DNA of 5,256 bases from NCBI GenBank assembly GCA_031262335.1, contig JAISHX010000088.1, positions 1-5,256 on the forward strand. The letters run 5' to 3'. The position numbers and the translations under genes are program-made. This DNA is from Clostridiales bacterium (GTDB lineage Bacteria > Bacillota > Clostridia > Lachnospirales > WRAX01). This document shows positions 1 through 5,256 of the stretch, piece by piece. Positions within the stretch are counted from its first letter, which is position 1, and each line of letters starts with the position of its first letter. The notes under the pieces were generated by a model. The model ran no database searches, was not told where the DNA came from, and saw nothing but the letters and a program-made list of their open reading frames with translations.

Positions 1-188
1 GGGCGCCTTTTTGATTTTTTTACTCAAAAAGGTAAGCGTGGAAAGGTGCGGTAAGAGCGCACCGCTTTTTTGGCGACAAAAAAGGCTATGTAAACCCCGT
101 TCGGAGCAAGGTCGAATAAGCAGCTATGGGACTGCCCGTCCCGCTGCGGGTACGACCGCGTGAGCTTTTTGGCAACAAAAAGCCAAGA
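1..188. repeat. Hairpin-rich intergenic repeat (three A/T-rich stems)
   Basis: This stretch has no credible gene but is built of similar units. Hairpin 1 pairs CCTTTTTGA (6-14) with TCAAAAAGG (24-32) around a 9-nt loop. Hairpin 2 pairs CTTTTTTG (65-72) with CAAAAAAG (77-84) around GCGA. Hairpin 3 pairs GCTTTTTG (164-171) with CAAAAAGC (176-183) around GCAA. Hairpins 2 and 3 share the core TTTTTGGC(A/G)ACAAAAA and both loops fit the GNRA tetraloop rule. The minus strand is open for about 60 codons and yields a repeated FVAKK..RSY peptide pattern, but this follows from the DNA repeat; the start is a GTG without support, so I do not call a gene. Inference: a dispersed, structured intergenic repeat of clostridial genomes, possibly continuing left of the window. 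A transcript-end or mRNA-stability role is possible, but none of the stems has a proper U-tract after it. Confidence 0.6.
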
Positions 189-243
189 TAGATGGCGGCA
201 TAACACAGAACCCGGCTTATGATTTACCTATATTTTTTTATTT

Positions 244-256
244 TATAGTGAGTTAA
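244..256 (+). repeat. 13-bp direct repeat, left copy (TATAGTGAGTTAA)
   Basis: The sequence TATAGTGAGTTAA occurs here and again, identically, at 1341-1353, just upstream of the ABC exporter gene. Here it lies 12 nt before the exporter-like remnant, so it looks like the retained leader of the copied segment, with the part between leader and codon 26 of the exporter deleted. TATAGT would serve as a -10 box, but no good -35 lies at the right distance in either copy. Confidence 0.6.
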
Positions 257-268
257 CATAATTACTGC

Positions 269-405
269 TTGTCTTACTGTTAAAATCTTATTGCGCCGCA
301 ACTAATTTCCGGAGTAACAAAAGATATAACCGGTAAATCGGAATTTTCTATCAAGACAATACAAAATACAGCAATAATTTTATTATCGCTGTATTTGCTT
401 AGAAT
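269..405 (+). pseudogene. Remnant of ABC exporter gene (5' fragment)
   Basis: These 137 bases align with 1477-1614, codons 26-72 of the downstream exporter gene. By eye there are six substitutions and one single-base gap in 138 columns, about 95% identity. The missing base, near 282, breaks the exporter reading frame. After it the original frame still reads IAPQLISGVTKDITGKSEF and on to LLSLYLLRI, then diverges at 406. No start codon, N-terminal 25 codons or downstream exporter sequence is present. Of the four substitutions after the gap, three (301, 373, 397) are silent third-position changes and one (335) turns Glu into Lys. The fragment cannot make an exporter. It now forms most of the sequence upstream of the radical SAM gene and ends two bases before that gene's ribosome site. 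Confidence 0.85.
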
Positions 406-407
406 TT

Positions 408-416
408 GGAGGGCGG
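408..416 (+). promoter_or_regulatory. Ribosome binding site of the radical SAM gene
   Basis: GGAGGGCGG lies 7 nt before the GTG at 424, with the GGAGG core (408-412) 11 nt before it. The next in-frame ATG is far inside the protein, beyond the cysteine motif, so this site decides the GTG start. It begins two bases after the end of the exporter remnant. Confidence 0.7.
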
Positions 417-423
417 TAAATAA

Positions 424-1260
424 GTGGTTAAAATAAAAGAAGTTCAAGTAGGTTCATATTTAACCGCATCCAAGTTACCCGATGCGGATTGGGTTGTTAA
501 TCCATATGTTGGGTGCCCCCACAAATGCATATATTGTTATGCTGAATTTATGAAGCGTTTTACCAATCATACCGAAGAAGATTGGGGCAACTTTTTGGAT
601 ATCAAACTAACAAATAAACCAACGCAAATAGATAAAATCGGTAACGCGTCCGTTTTATTTGGCTCAGTAACTGATGCATATAATCCATATGAAAAGAAAT
701 ATGAATTGACCCGTAAAATACTAAGCGAATTTATTGGCTCAAACGCAAAGGTTGAAATACTTACAAAATCCGACTTAGTTACTCGCGATATTGATCTACT
801 AAAAAAGATTACAGATTTACGTGTAGGAATATCGATGAACACTTTGGACGATTCATTTAGAAAACTAACAGAGCCACATGCGTCAAGCGTAGACAAACGA
901 ATAGAAGCACTAAAAATTTTACATGATTCAGGTATTAAAACATATCTGTTTATGTCGCCAATCTTCCCCCAAATAACAAGATTTAACGATATCGTAGAGT
1001 ATGTACAACCATTTGCTGATTCTTTTTATTTTGAAAATTTAAATCTTCGTGCGGGGTATTTACCCCGAGTCTTAAGTTTTATATCCGAAAATTACCCTGA
1101 GCATTTGGAGATATATAATGCAATTTATAGAAAAAAGGATATGAATTATTGGGAGCAATTGAGTAATGAAATCAATACATACTGCCACAATGCTAAATTA
1201 GATTTTAAACTGTATTTCTATCATGATAAAATCAAGAAGGGGGCAAAGCATAATGATTGA
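424..1260 (+). CDS. Radical SAM protein, SplB-like (SPL/COG1533 type)
   Basis: A 278-residue cytoplasmic protein with GTG start. Near the N-terminus it has NPYVGCPHKCIYCYA: Cys31, Cys35 and Cys38 form the CX3CX2C motif that binds the 4Fe-4S cluster and SAM in radical SAM enzymes. The following blocks VTDAYNPYEKKYELTR (about 82-97), ILTKSDLVTRDIDLL (112-126), EPHASSVDKRIEALKIL (150-166) and FMSPIFP (176-182) fit the SplB-like group related to spore photoproduct lyase. Members are about this size, so it seems full length. I cannot name the substrate; most of the group is uncharacterised, and true photoproduct lyase activity is not supported. The gene is visibly more AT-rich than rtcB downstream. 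It lies between an exporter remnant and the intact exporter, which suggests an acquired or recombined cassette. Its last 8 bases overlap a 30-codon ORF. Confidence 0.88.
   Translation: MVKIKEVQVGSYLTASKLPDADWVVNPYVGCPHKCIYCYAEFMKRFTNHTEEDWGNFLDIKLTNKPTQIDKIGNASVLFGSVTDAYNPYEKKYELTRKILSEFIGSNAKVEILTKSDLVTRDIDLLKKITDLRVGISMNTLDDSFRKLTEPHASSVDKRIEALKILHDSGIKTYLFMSPIFPQITRFNDIVEYVQPFADSFYFENLNLRAGYLPRVLSFISENYPEHLEIYNAIYRKKDMNYWEQLSNEINTYCHNAKLDFKLYFYHDKIKKGAKHND
1052..1067. repeat. 16-bp inverted repeat inside the radical SAM gene
   Basis: CGGGGTA and TACCCCG pair perfectly around TT. The stem encodes part of an RAGYLPR stretch, so it may simply reflect codon choice, but GC-rich stems stand out in this AT-rich gene. 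No T-run follows, so it is not a terminator. Confidence 0.4.
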
Positions 1261-1345
1261 CATTACATCTTATGAACTTTTGCCGGACGACATGACGATT
1301 CATTTGACAGGTGTAAGAAATGGGCATAAATTGATTATCGTATAG
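1253..1345 (+). CDS. Small ORF of 30 codons, possibly a truncated gene
   Basis: The ATG at 1253 overlaps the radical SAM stop (TGA 1258-1260), and AAGGGGG (1237-1243) sits 9 nt upstream as a ribosome site, the arrangement of a translationally coupled gene pair. The peptide begins MIDITSYELLPDDMTIHL and ends in HKLIIV before TAG. It has no membrane segment or cysteine, and I do not recognise a family. The stop codon falls inside the first bases of the 13-bp direct repeat at 1341, where exporter leader sequence begins. This suggests the 5' end of a longer gene that once followed the radical SAM gene and was cut at the recombination junction. Alternatives are a real small protein or a chance ORF. 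The proposed exporter promoter lies within it. Confidence 0.45.
   Translation: MIDITSYELLPDDMTIHLTGVRNGHKLIIV
1304..1332 (+). promoter_or_regulatory. Candidate promoter of the exporter operon
   Basis: A perfect -35 box TTGACA (1304-1309) is followed after 17 bases by TAAATT (1327-1332), which matches TATAAT at four of six positions. Transcription would begin near 1339 and give a leader of about 60 nt before the TTG start at 1400. The promoter lies inside the 30-codon ORF, that is, on the cassette side of the direct repeat. If it is used, exporter expression depends on sequence brought in with the radical SAM segment. Read-through from the radical SAM gene is also possible, since no terminator separates them. 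Confidence 0.4.
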
Positions 1346-1353
1346 TGAGTTAA
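1341..1353 (+). repeat. 13-bp direct repeat, right copy (TATAGTGAGTTAA)
   Basis: Identical to 244-256. It marks the left limit of sequence shared between the exporter leader and the upstream remnant; bases just before the two copies differ. It contains the stop codon of the 30-codon ORF. Confidence 0.6.
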
Positions 1354-1384
1354 ATTGGAAACCATAAGGGCAAAACTTTTATAT

Positions 1385-1390
1385 AAGGAG
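1385..1390 (+). promoter_or_regulatory. Ribosome binding site of the exporter gene
   Basis: AAGGAG with a 9-nt spacer to the TTG at 1400. The first in-frame ATG is codon 22, inside the first membrane helix, and the lysine/arginine-rich N-terminus is typical of these exporters, so the TTG start is preferred. Confidence 0.75.
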
Positions 1391-1399
1391 AGTTAATTT

Positions 1400-3133
1400 T
1401 TGAAACAACTTATTCGGGCGGCGAAAGAAGCTCGTAAATGTAAATGGCTTCTTTTTGTTTCAATGATAAGCACGGTTTGTCTTACCGTGATAAATCTTAT
1501 TGCGCCGCAGCTAATTTCCGGAGTAACAAAAGATATAACCGGTGAATCGGAATTTTCTATCAAGACAATACAAAATACAGCGATAATTTTATTATCGCTG
1601 TATTTACTTAGAATACTGTTTCGGTTTCTTAACAGCTACATGTCGCATCTTGCGGCATGGCGGCTTGTATTTGACATGCGCGTAAAAATTTATGATAAAT
1701 TTCAGGCGCTTTCAATGGACTTTTTTCGCAATACGCAAAGCGGCGACCTTGTAAGCCGTTCAATTAACGATACAGGTCAGTTTGAAATGCTTTACGCACA
1801 TATTCTTCCGGATAGTATTACAAATGTTTTGACGGCTGTGGGCGTAACGGCAATCCTTTTTATGACAAATGCAAAGCTTGCATTGTTTACTTGTATTCCG
1901 ATTCCGTTTGTGTTTTTTGCGGGAAAAATATTTACTAAAAAAATCCGCCCGAACTTCCGCGTTGCGCAAAAATATCAGGGACTACTTTCCGCGCAGCTTC
2001 AGGACAATTTTTCGGGAATGCAAGAAATTCAAACATTCGGACAGCAGGAAAAGGCAATGGCAAAAGTCAAAGAAAAAGCCGCCACATGGAAAGACGCAAT
2101 TTTGCGTGCTTTAAAGATGTCTGCTATTTTTCACCCAACCGTGGAATTTTTAACATCTATCGGGAATGTTGTTGTCGTTGGCTTCGGCGGATATTTAGCT
2201 TATTTAAATCAACTTGAAGTTTCTGAAATGGTTGAATTTTTGTTATATCTTTCACTGTTCTATGCTCCTGTTACAAGCCTTGCAAATTTGTTAGAACAAA
2301 TGAATCAGGCGCTGGCGGCTGTAGAACGTGTTTCAGAAATTCTTGATACGCCGGAAACAGTTTCGAATTCTGAAAATGCAATCGCAATTGATTACAAAAA
2401 CATAAAAGGTGAAATAACTTTTTACAATGTAAGTTTTTCTTATAACGAAGGTACACCTGTGCTGAAAAATATAAGTTTTACTGTAAAGCCCGGCAAAAGT
2501 GTAGCTGTTGTTGGAGCAACAGGTGTCGGAAAAAGCACTCTCGCACAGCTTATTATGCGCTTTTATGACCCAACGGAAGGAGTTGTAAAATTAGATGGAT
2601 ACGACATAAAACAGCTTGAAATAACATCATTGCGAAAAACTATGGCTATGGTTTTGCAAGACACTTTTTTGTTTAACGGAACAATTGCCGAAAACATAGC
2701 TTTTGCTCGTCCTGATGCCACAATGACTGAAATAGAGTCGGCGGCACGCATTTCCGGAGTTCATGACGATATTTTGCGTTTGCCAAACGGCTATGAAACA
2801 ATTGTCGGAGAACGCGGAGCAAAACTTTCCGGAGGGCAAAAGCAACGCGTAGCTATTGCGCGTGCTATAATTTGCAGTGCGCCTATTCTTATTCTTGACG
2901 AGGCAACAGCGTCTGTTGATGTTCGCACAGAGGCAGGTATACAAGCCGCATTGACGGAGCTTGCCGGAACAAGAACAGTTATTACTATAGCGCATAGACT
3001 GTCAACTATAAAAAATTCGGACGAAATTTTAGTATTTAAAGACGGAAAAATAATTCAAGGAGGTACGCATGAACAACTTATTGCAGTCCAAGGACTATAT
3101 AAAGAGATGTACGAATTACAAGAAAATGCGTAA
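1400..3133 (+). CDS. ABC exporter half-transporter (MsbA/LmrA-like, ABCB type)
   Basis: A 577-residue permease-ATPase fusion, the usual size of a type IV ABC half-exporter that works as a dimer in the inner membrane. Hydrophobic segments lie near 17-36, 61-78, 137-157, 158-177, 243-266 and 277-297, giving the expected six helices. The nucleotide-binding domain spans about 335-577. It has aromatic Tyr348 in FSY, Walker A GATGVGKST (372-380), Q-loop Gln420, signature LSGGQ (476-480), Walker B ILILDE (496-501), D-loop ASVD (504-507) and H-loop His532. All catalytic residues are present, so it should be active. It likely exports a lipid, drug or peptide; the substrate cannot be read from sequence. 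No C39 peptidase domain is fused, and no second half-transporter is adjacent, so a homodimer is the simplest assumption. Codons 26-72 are duplicated as the remnant upstream. It starts with TTG and overlaps the lipoprotein gene by 8 nt. Confidence 0.93.
   Translation: MKQLIRAAKEARKCKWLLFVSMISTVCLTVINLIAPQLISGVTKDITGESEFSIKTIQNTAIILLSLYLLRILFRFLNSYMSHLAAWRLVFDMRVKIYDKFQALSMDFFRNTQSGDLVSRSINDTGQFEMLYAHILPDSITNVLTAVGVTAILFMTNAKLALFTCIPIPFVFFAGKIFTKKIRPNFRVAQKYQGLLSAQLQDNFSGMQEIQTFGQQEKAMAKVKEKAATWKDAILRALKMSAIFHPTVEFLTSIGNVVVVGFGGYLAYLNQLEVSEMVEFLLYLSLFYAPVTSLANLLEQMNQALAAVERVSEILDTPETVSNSENAIAIDYKNIKGEITFYNVSFSYNEGTPVLKNISFTVKPGKSVAVVGATGVGKSTLAQLIMRFYDPTEGVVKLDGYDIKQLEITSLRKTMAMVLQDTFLFNGTIAENIAFARPDATMTEIESAARISGVHDDILRLPNGYETIVGERGAKLSGGQKQRVAIARAIICSAPILILDEATASVDVRTEAGIQAALTELAGTRTVITIAHRLSTIKNSDEILVFKDGKIIQGGTHEQLIAVQGLYKEMYELQENA
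1477..1614 (+). repeat. Intact partner of the duplicated exporter segment
   Basis: This part of the exporter gene, covering the first periplasmic stretch and most of the second helix, is the counterpart of 269-405. The two copies lie in direct orientation about 1.2 kb apart. Their longest identical run is 37 bases; within the 104 bases after 301 there are only three differences. They could support homologous recombination that deletes the radical SAM gene. Confidence 0.85.
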
Positions 3134-3731
3134 AATTCTAACAGCCATTATTGTGGTGGCGTTAAGCATGTCTGCCGGTTGCGCTAAGACAGAGGTGCCG
3201 GCGGTAACTCCGGCTCCGACTGATGAAATTATAACGGAGCTGCCTAATATGCCGATGAGTTTTTCTTTTAGTTCCGGCTCAGGGGGATGGAGTACAGATG
3301 TTTTGTTACAAGCAGACGGAATGTTTACCGGACAATTTCACGATTCGGATTTAGGAGATATAGGTGATGAATATCCTAACGGGACTTTTTATGAATGTCT
3401 GTTTAGCGGTAAATTCACCGATATAAGAAAAATAAATGACTTTGAATATGCTATGACGCTTGAAAATTTAGATTATGACGCAACAAAAGCCGAAACAATC
3501 GTTGATGGCGTTAAGATTGTTTCAACGGAACCGTATGGATTTGATAACGCCTCTGAATTTAGTTTTTATCTCATTGGCAAAGATACTTCTGACCTACCGC
3601 CGGAATTTCTTGATTGGGCGCGTATTGCTTGGGATATGGGAGACACGCCGGATGTTTTACCTGTGTACGGGTTATATAACATAGAAGGTCAACAGGGTTT
3701 TGTAAGTAATGATACTGCAGATTTATTGTAA
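3126..3731 (+). CDS. Small secreted lipoprotein of unknown function
   Basis: A 201-residue protein. An upstream in-frame ATG at 3069 would extend it by 19 residues, but the ATG at 3126 places a proper signal peptide at the N-terminus: MRK, a hydrophobic stretch to about residue 17, then a lipobox-like SAGC with Cys19 as the lipidated residue. Position -3 is Ser rather than the usual Leu, so the lipobox is slightly atypical. A short Pro/Thr/Ala-rich linker follows, then an acidic, aromatic-rich domain with motifs such as GWSTDVLLQADGMFTGQF, PNGTFYECLFSGKF and FDNASEFSFYL, suggestive of beta strands. This resembles uncharacterised lipoproteins common in clostridia; I can give no function. Its start overlaps the exporter stop (ATGCGTAA) and has only a weak ribosome site, so translation is probably coupled to the exporter. 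It may sit on the outer membrane face near the exporter, but a physical link is inference. Confidence 0.8.
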   Translation: MRKILTAIIVVALSMSAGCAKTEVPAVTPAPTDEIITELPNMPMSFSFSSGSGGWSTDVLLQADGMFTGQFHDSDLGDIGDEYPNGTFYECLFSGKFTDIRKINDFEYAMTLENLDYDATKAETIVDGVKIVSTEPYGFDNASEFSFYLIGKDTSDLPPEFLDWARIAWDMGDTPDVLPVYGLYNIEGQQGFVSNDTADLL

Positions 3732-3734
3732 GGA
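3730..3734 (+). promoter_or_regulatory. Ribosome binding site of rtcB
   Basis: AAGGA begins in the TAA stop of the lipoprotein gene and lies 9 nt before the ATG at 3744. The shared bases indicate that the two genes are on one transcript. The ATG at 3734 is out of frame. Confidence 0.7.
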
Positions 3735-3743
3735 TGAGTTTGA

Positions 3744-4961
3744 ATGGTAACAATACAAGGGAAGCACAATATCGCTCTATGCTACACGAATTACTTGGAA
3801 TACCGTGCGTCAGAACAAATCAGAGAAGTTTGTGACCAAGAAGAGTTTGCTGATTGCAAAATACGCATAATGCCGGATGTCCACTCCGGAAAAGGATGCA
3901 CCATCGGCACAACAATGACTATTACGGATAAAATTGTTCCGGGAATGGTCGGAGTTGATATTGGCTGCGGAATGGAAACTGTGCGCCTTGACAAAAATTC
4001 GCTTGACCTTGAACGACTTGATGATGGGATACATAAATGTATCCCGTCAGGGTTCAATGTTCGCGAAACACCACACAAGTATGCTGACGAAATTGATTTG
4101 TCGAAACTCCGCTGTATGTATGAGGTCAACATTGACAGGGCGTATAAAAGCATTGGAACACTCGGTGGCGGCAACCACTTCATCGAAGTTGACCGTGCGG
4201 ACGACGGAACGCTGTTTCTTGTCGTACATTCCGGCAGTCGTCATATCGGCACGGAAGTGGCGGACTTTTATCAAGACGAAGCCTATAAACAACTCTCCGG
4301 CAACTCCAAAACTCAGATTGATGAAGTCATTGCACAGTTGAAAGCCGAAGGGCGTGAACGGGAAATTCAGTCCACAGTAAAACGGCTGAAAACCGAAGGT
4401 GCAAACCAAGTCCGTGTGCCGAAGAATTTGGCATATGTTTCGGGCAGCTTGTTTGACGACTATATCCACGATATGAAGATTATTCAGCGTTTTGCTGTAC
4501 TGAATCGGAAAGCAATGTTAGATATTATACTTGAGAGTATGAATTTGTCAGCCTCCGATGAATTTACTACAATACACAATTATATCAACGCAGAAGATAT
4601 GATTCTCCGCAAAGGTGCTGTTTCTGCCAAAAAAGGCGAAAAACTGCTCATTCCTATCAATATGCGCGACGGAAGTTTAATCTGCGTCGGAAAAGGCAAC
4701 GAAGACTGGAATTTCTCGGCTCCTCACGGTGCAGGACGGCTTATGAGCCGGAGCATGGCATTTCAAAAATTAACAATGGAACAATACCAAGCCGAGATGA
4801 GCGGCATATACTCTACCTGTATTCTGCCCGAAACACTGGACGAGTCCCCAATGGCTTATAAACCAATTGACGAAATAATCAGTCTGATTAAACCAACGGC
4901 TGAAATTGTGTCAAGAATTAAACCGATATACAATTTCAAGGCGGCAGAACATGTGCAGTAA
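3744..4961 (+). CDS. rtcB: RNA-splicing ligase RtcB
   Basis: A 405-residue cytoplasmic enzyme, close to the roughly 400-residue bacterial RtcB length. The family joins RNA 2',3'-cyclic phosphate or 3'-phosphate ends to 5'-OH ends, using GTP and Mn2+, in RNA repair or splicing. Expected motifs appear in order: PDVHSGKGCTIG (44-55), GVDIGCGM (70-77) with metal ligands Asp72 and Cys75, GGGNHF with His145, VHSGSRH with His162, HNY with His278, and SAPHGAGR with His328, the residue expected to carry GMP. All key residues are present, so activity is likely. In Escherichia coli rtcB pairs with rtcA under rtcR; in some bacteria a release factor gene prfH accompanies it. None of these, nor archease, is in the window. 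Instead it is the last gene of an exporter-lipoprotein-rtcB unit. It is visibly more GC-rich than the radical SAM gene. Confidence 0.95.
   Translation: MVTIQGKHNIALCYTNYLEYRASEQIREVCDQEEFADCKIRIMPDVHSGKGCTIGTTMTITDKIVPGMVGVDIGCGMETVRLDKNSLDLERLDDGIHKCIPSGFNVRETPHKYADEIDLSKLRCMYEVNIDRAYKSIGTLGGGNHFIEVDRADDGTLFLVVHSGSRHIGTEVADFYQDEAYKQLSGNSKTQIDEVIAQLKAEGREREIQSTVKRLKTEGANQVRVPKNLAYVSGSLFDDYIHDMKIIQRFAVLNRKAMLDIILESMNLSASDEFTTIHNYINAEDMILRKGAVSAKKGEKLLIPINMRDGSLICVGKGNEDWNFSAPHGAGRLMSRSMAFQKLTMEQYQAEMSGIYSTCILPETLDESPMAYKPIDEIISLIKPTAEIVSRIKPIYNFKAAEHVQ
4023..4048. repeat. Long palindrome within rtcB
   Basis: GGGATACAT (4026-4034) and ATGTATCCC (4037-4045) pair perfectly around AA. With one G-U pair the stem extends three further pairs on each side, GAT with GTC, to 4023-4048. 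It lies in the codons for DDGIHKCIPSG, where the family is not especially constrained at the DNA level. No T-run follows. It could form an mRNA hairpin or be a dyad-symmetric binding site; no role can be shown. Confidence 0.5.
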
Positions 4962-4998
4962 ATTATGAAAAAAAAGAAAAATTGAGGAAGTCTTTAAA
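4962..4998. other. Convergent gap between rtcB and the regulator gene
   Basis: This 37-bp spacer has an A-rich tract (about 4968-4981), which reads as a T-run on the minus strand and could end transcription of the regulator gene. No GC-rich hairpin precedes it on either strand, so I do not call an intrinsic terminator. Confidence 0.5.
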
Positions 4999-5256
4999 CT
5001 ATACCTTTGTAACGCGTACCGATGCCTGAAGTAAATATTGGCTACGGTCTGTAATGCTGATTTCATCAAGCAGAAATAAGTTGTAAACAGGTCCCGAAAA
5101 TTCAAGGTAATTCTTTTGAGCATAATCCCACATTCTTTCCGCAATGTCGTTCGGTTCACCATAGTAGCCGCGGGTGTAAGCAAACATATAATCTCCTTCG
5201 GGGCGTATATCGTTGCCTAACGGATTAGCTGAAAAGAATCTGTCCGGTTTAGACGG
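4999..5256 (-). CDS. C-terminal part of GyrI/BmrR-like effector-binding regulator
   Basis: The last 85 codons of a minus-strand gene that enters from the right edge; the frame is open from base 5256 to the TAG at 4999-5001. The visible part includes RFFSANPLGNDIRPEGDY, an acidic EPNDIAERMWDYAQ helix and a GPVYNLFLLDEISITDRSQYLLQ block before a final short strand. The closing pattern, GP.Y..FLLDE....D...YL.Q, is typical of GyrI-like small-molecule-binding domains, which occur at the C-terminus of MerR/BmrR or AraC-family regulators or as stand-alone proteins. The internal ATG at 5185-5187 is not the start, because the matching domain continues upstream of it. Any DNA-binding part lies outside the window. 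It is convergent with rtcB across 37 bases. Such regulators often respond to drugs and control efflux pumps, so a link with the exporter is conceivable but not shown. Confidence 0.75.
   Translation of the reverse strand, partial: PSKPDRFFSANPLGNDIRPEGDYMFAYTRGYYGEPNDIAERMWDYAQKNYLEFSGPVYNLFLLDEISITDRSQYLLQASVRVTKV

Noticed and set aside
24..206. Minus-strand ORF of 60 codons with repeated FVAKK..RSY pattern
   Set aside because: It runs through the hairpin repeat, starts at an unsupported GTG and its peptide repeats mirror the DNA repeats. I treat it as non-coding repeat sequence.
244..249. TATAGT as a shared -10 box in both 13-bp repeats
   Set aside because: The left copy has only a weak TTTACC at 15 bases and the right copy has no -35-like hexamer at the right spacing.
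281..286. TAAAAT as a -10 box for the radical SAM gene
   Set aside because: No acceptable -35 box lies 16-18 bases upstream; TTAACA at 253-258 is too far away at 22 bases.
424..1260. True spore photoproduct lyase
   Set aside because: Only the radical SAM cluster motif and general SplB-like blocks are visible; the protein is shorter than typical SplB and I cannot identify its specific conserved cysteine.
1..1400. Insertion sequence or transposon around the radical SAM gene
   Set aside because: There is no transposase, and the flanking repeats are direct copies of exporter sequence rather than terminal inverted repeats.
3069..3125. Longer start for the lipoprotein gene
   Set aside because: It would put 19 charged and polar residues before the signal peptide and lies deep within the exporter gene; the ATG at 3126 gives a normal lipoprotein N-terminus.
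3791..4183. Minus-strand ORF of 130 codons within rtcB
   Set aside because: It is a shadow of the strongly supported rtcB frame and has no recognisable domain or ribosome site.

Overview
The window looks like a piece of a Bacillota chromosome, most likely a gut-type Clostridia (Oscillospiraceae or Lachnospiraceae-like). The reasons are moderate-to-low GC, strong AGGAG-type ribosome sites, GTG and TTG starts, a clostridial-style small lipoprotein, a Bacillota-type RtcB and a hairpin-rich intergenic repeat. The placement is inference from sequence style; there is no rRNA or marker gene here.

Layout. Bases 1-188 hold a non-coding, hairpin-rich repeat with three A/T-rich stems, two of them closed by GNRA tetraloops. 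Bases 189-243 are an AT-rich spacer in which I see nothing firm. Bases 269-405 are a broken copy of the 5' part of the ABC exporter gene that lies 1.2 kb downstream, about 95% identical by eye. Directly after it comes a radical SAM gene of the SplB-like class (424-1260, GTG start). A 30-codon ORF (1253-1345) overlaps its end and stops exactly where a 13-bp direct repeat (244-256 and 1341-1353) recurs. The radical SAM gene therefore sits between two partial copies of the same leader/exporter sequence, which suggests an inserted or recombined cassette.

From 1400 to 4961 three genes form a tight co-directional unit: a half-size ABC exporter (TTG start), a small lipoprotein that overlaps it by 8 nt, and an RtcB RNA ligase whose ribosome site overlaps the lipoprotein stop codon. 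A promoter is proposed at 1304-1332. The exporter and lipoprotein would act at the membrane. RtcB is a cytoplasmic RNA ligase; its functional link to the other two is unknown, and plain co-transcription is the minimal reading.

At the right edge, on the minus strand and convergent with rtcB, is the C-terminal part of a GyrI/BmrR-like effector-binding domain, probably a drug-sensing regulator whose N-terminus lies outside the window. The 37-bp gap between it and rtcB has an A-rich tract but no convincing terminator hairpin.

I see no CRISPR array, tRNA, rRNA, transposase or clear defence system. The most notable points are the repeat-flanked radical SAM cassette, the mostly synonymous divergence of the exporter remnant, and the exporter-lipoprotein-RtcB gene order.
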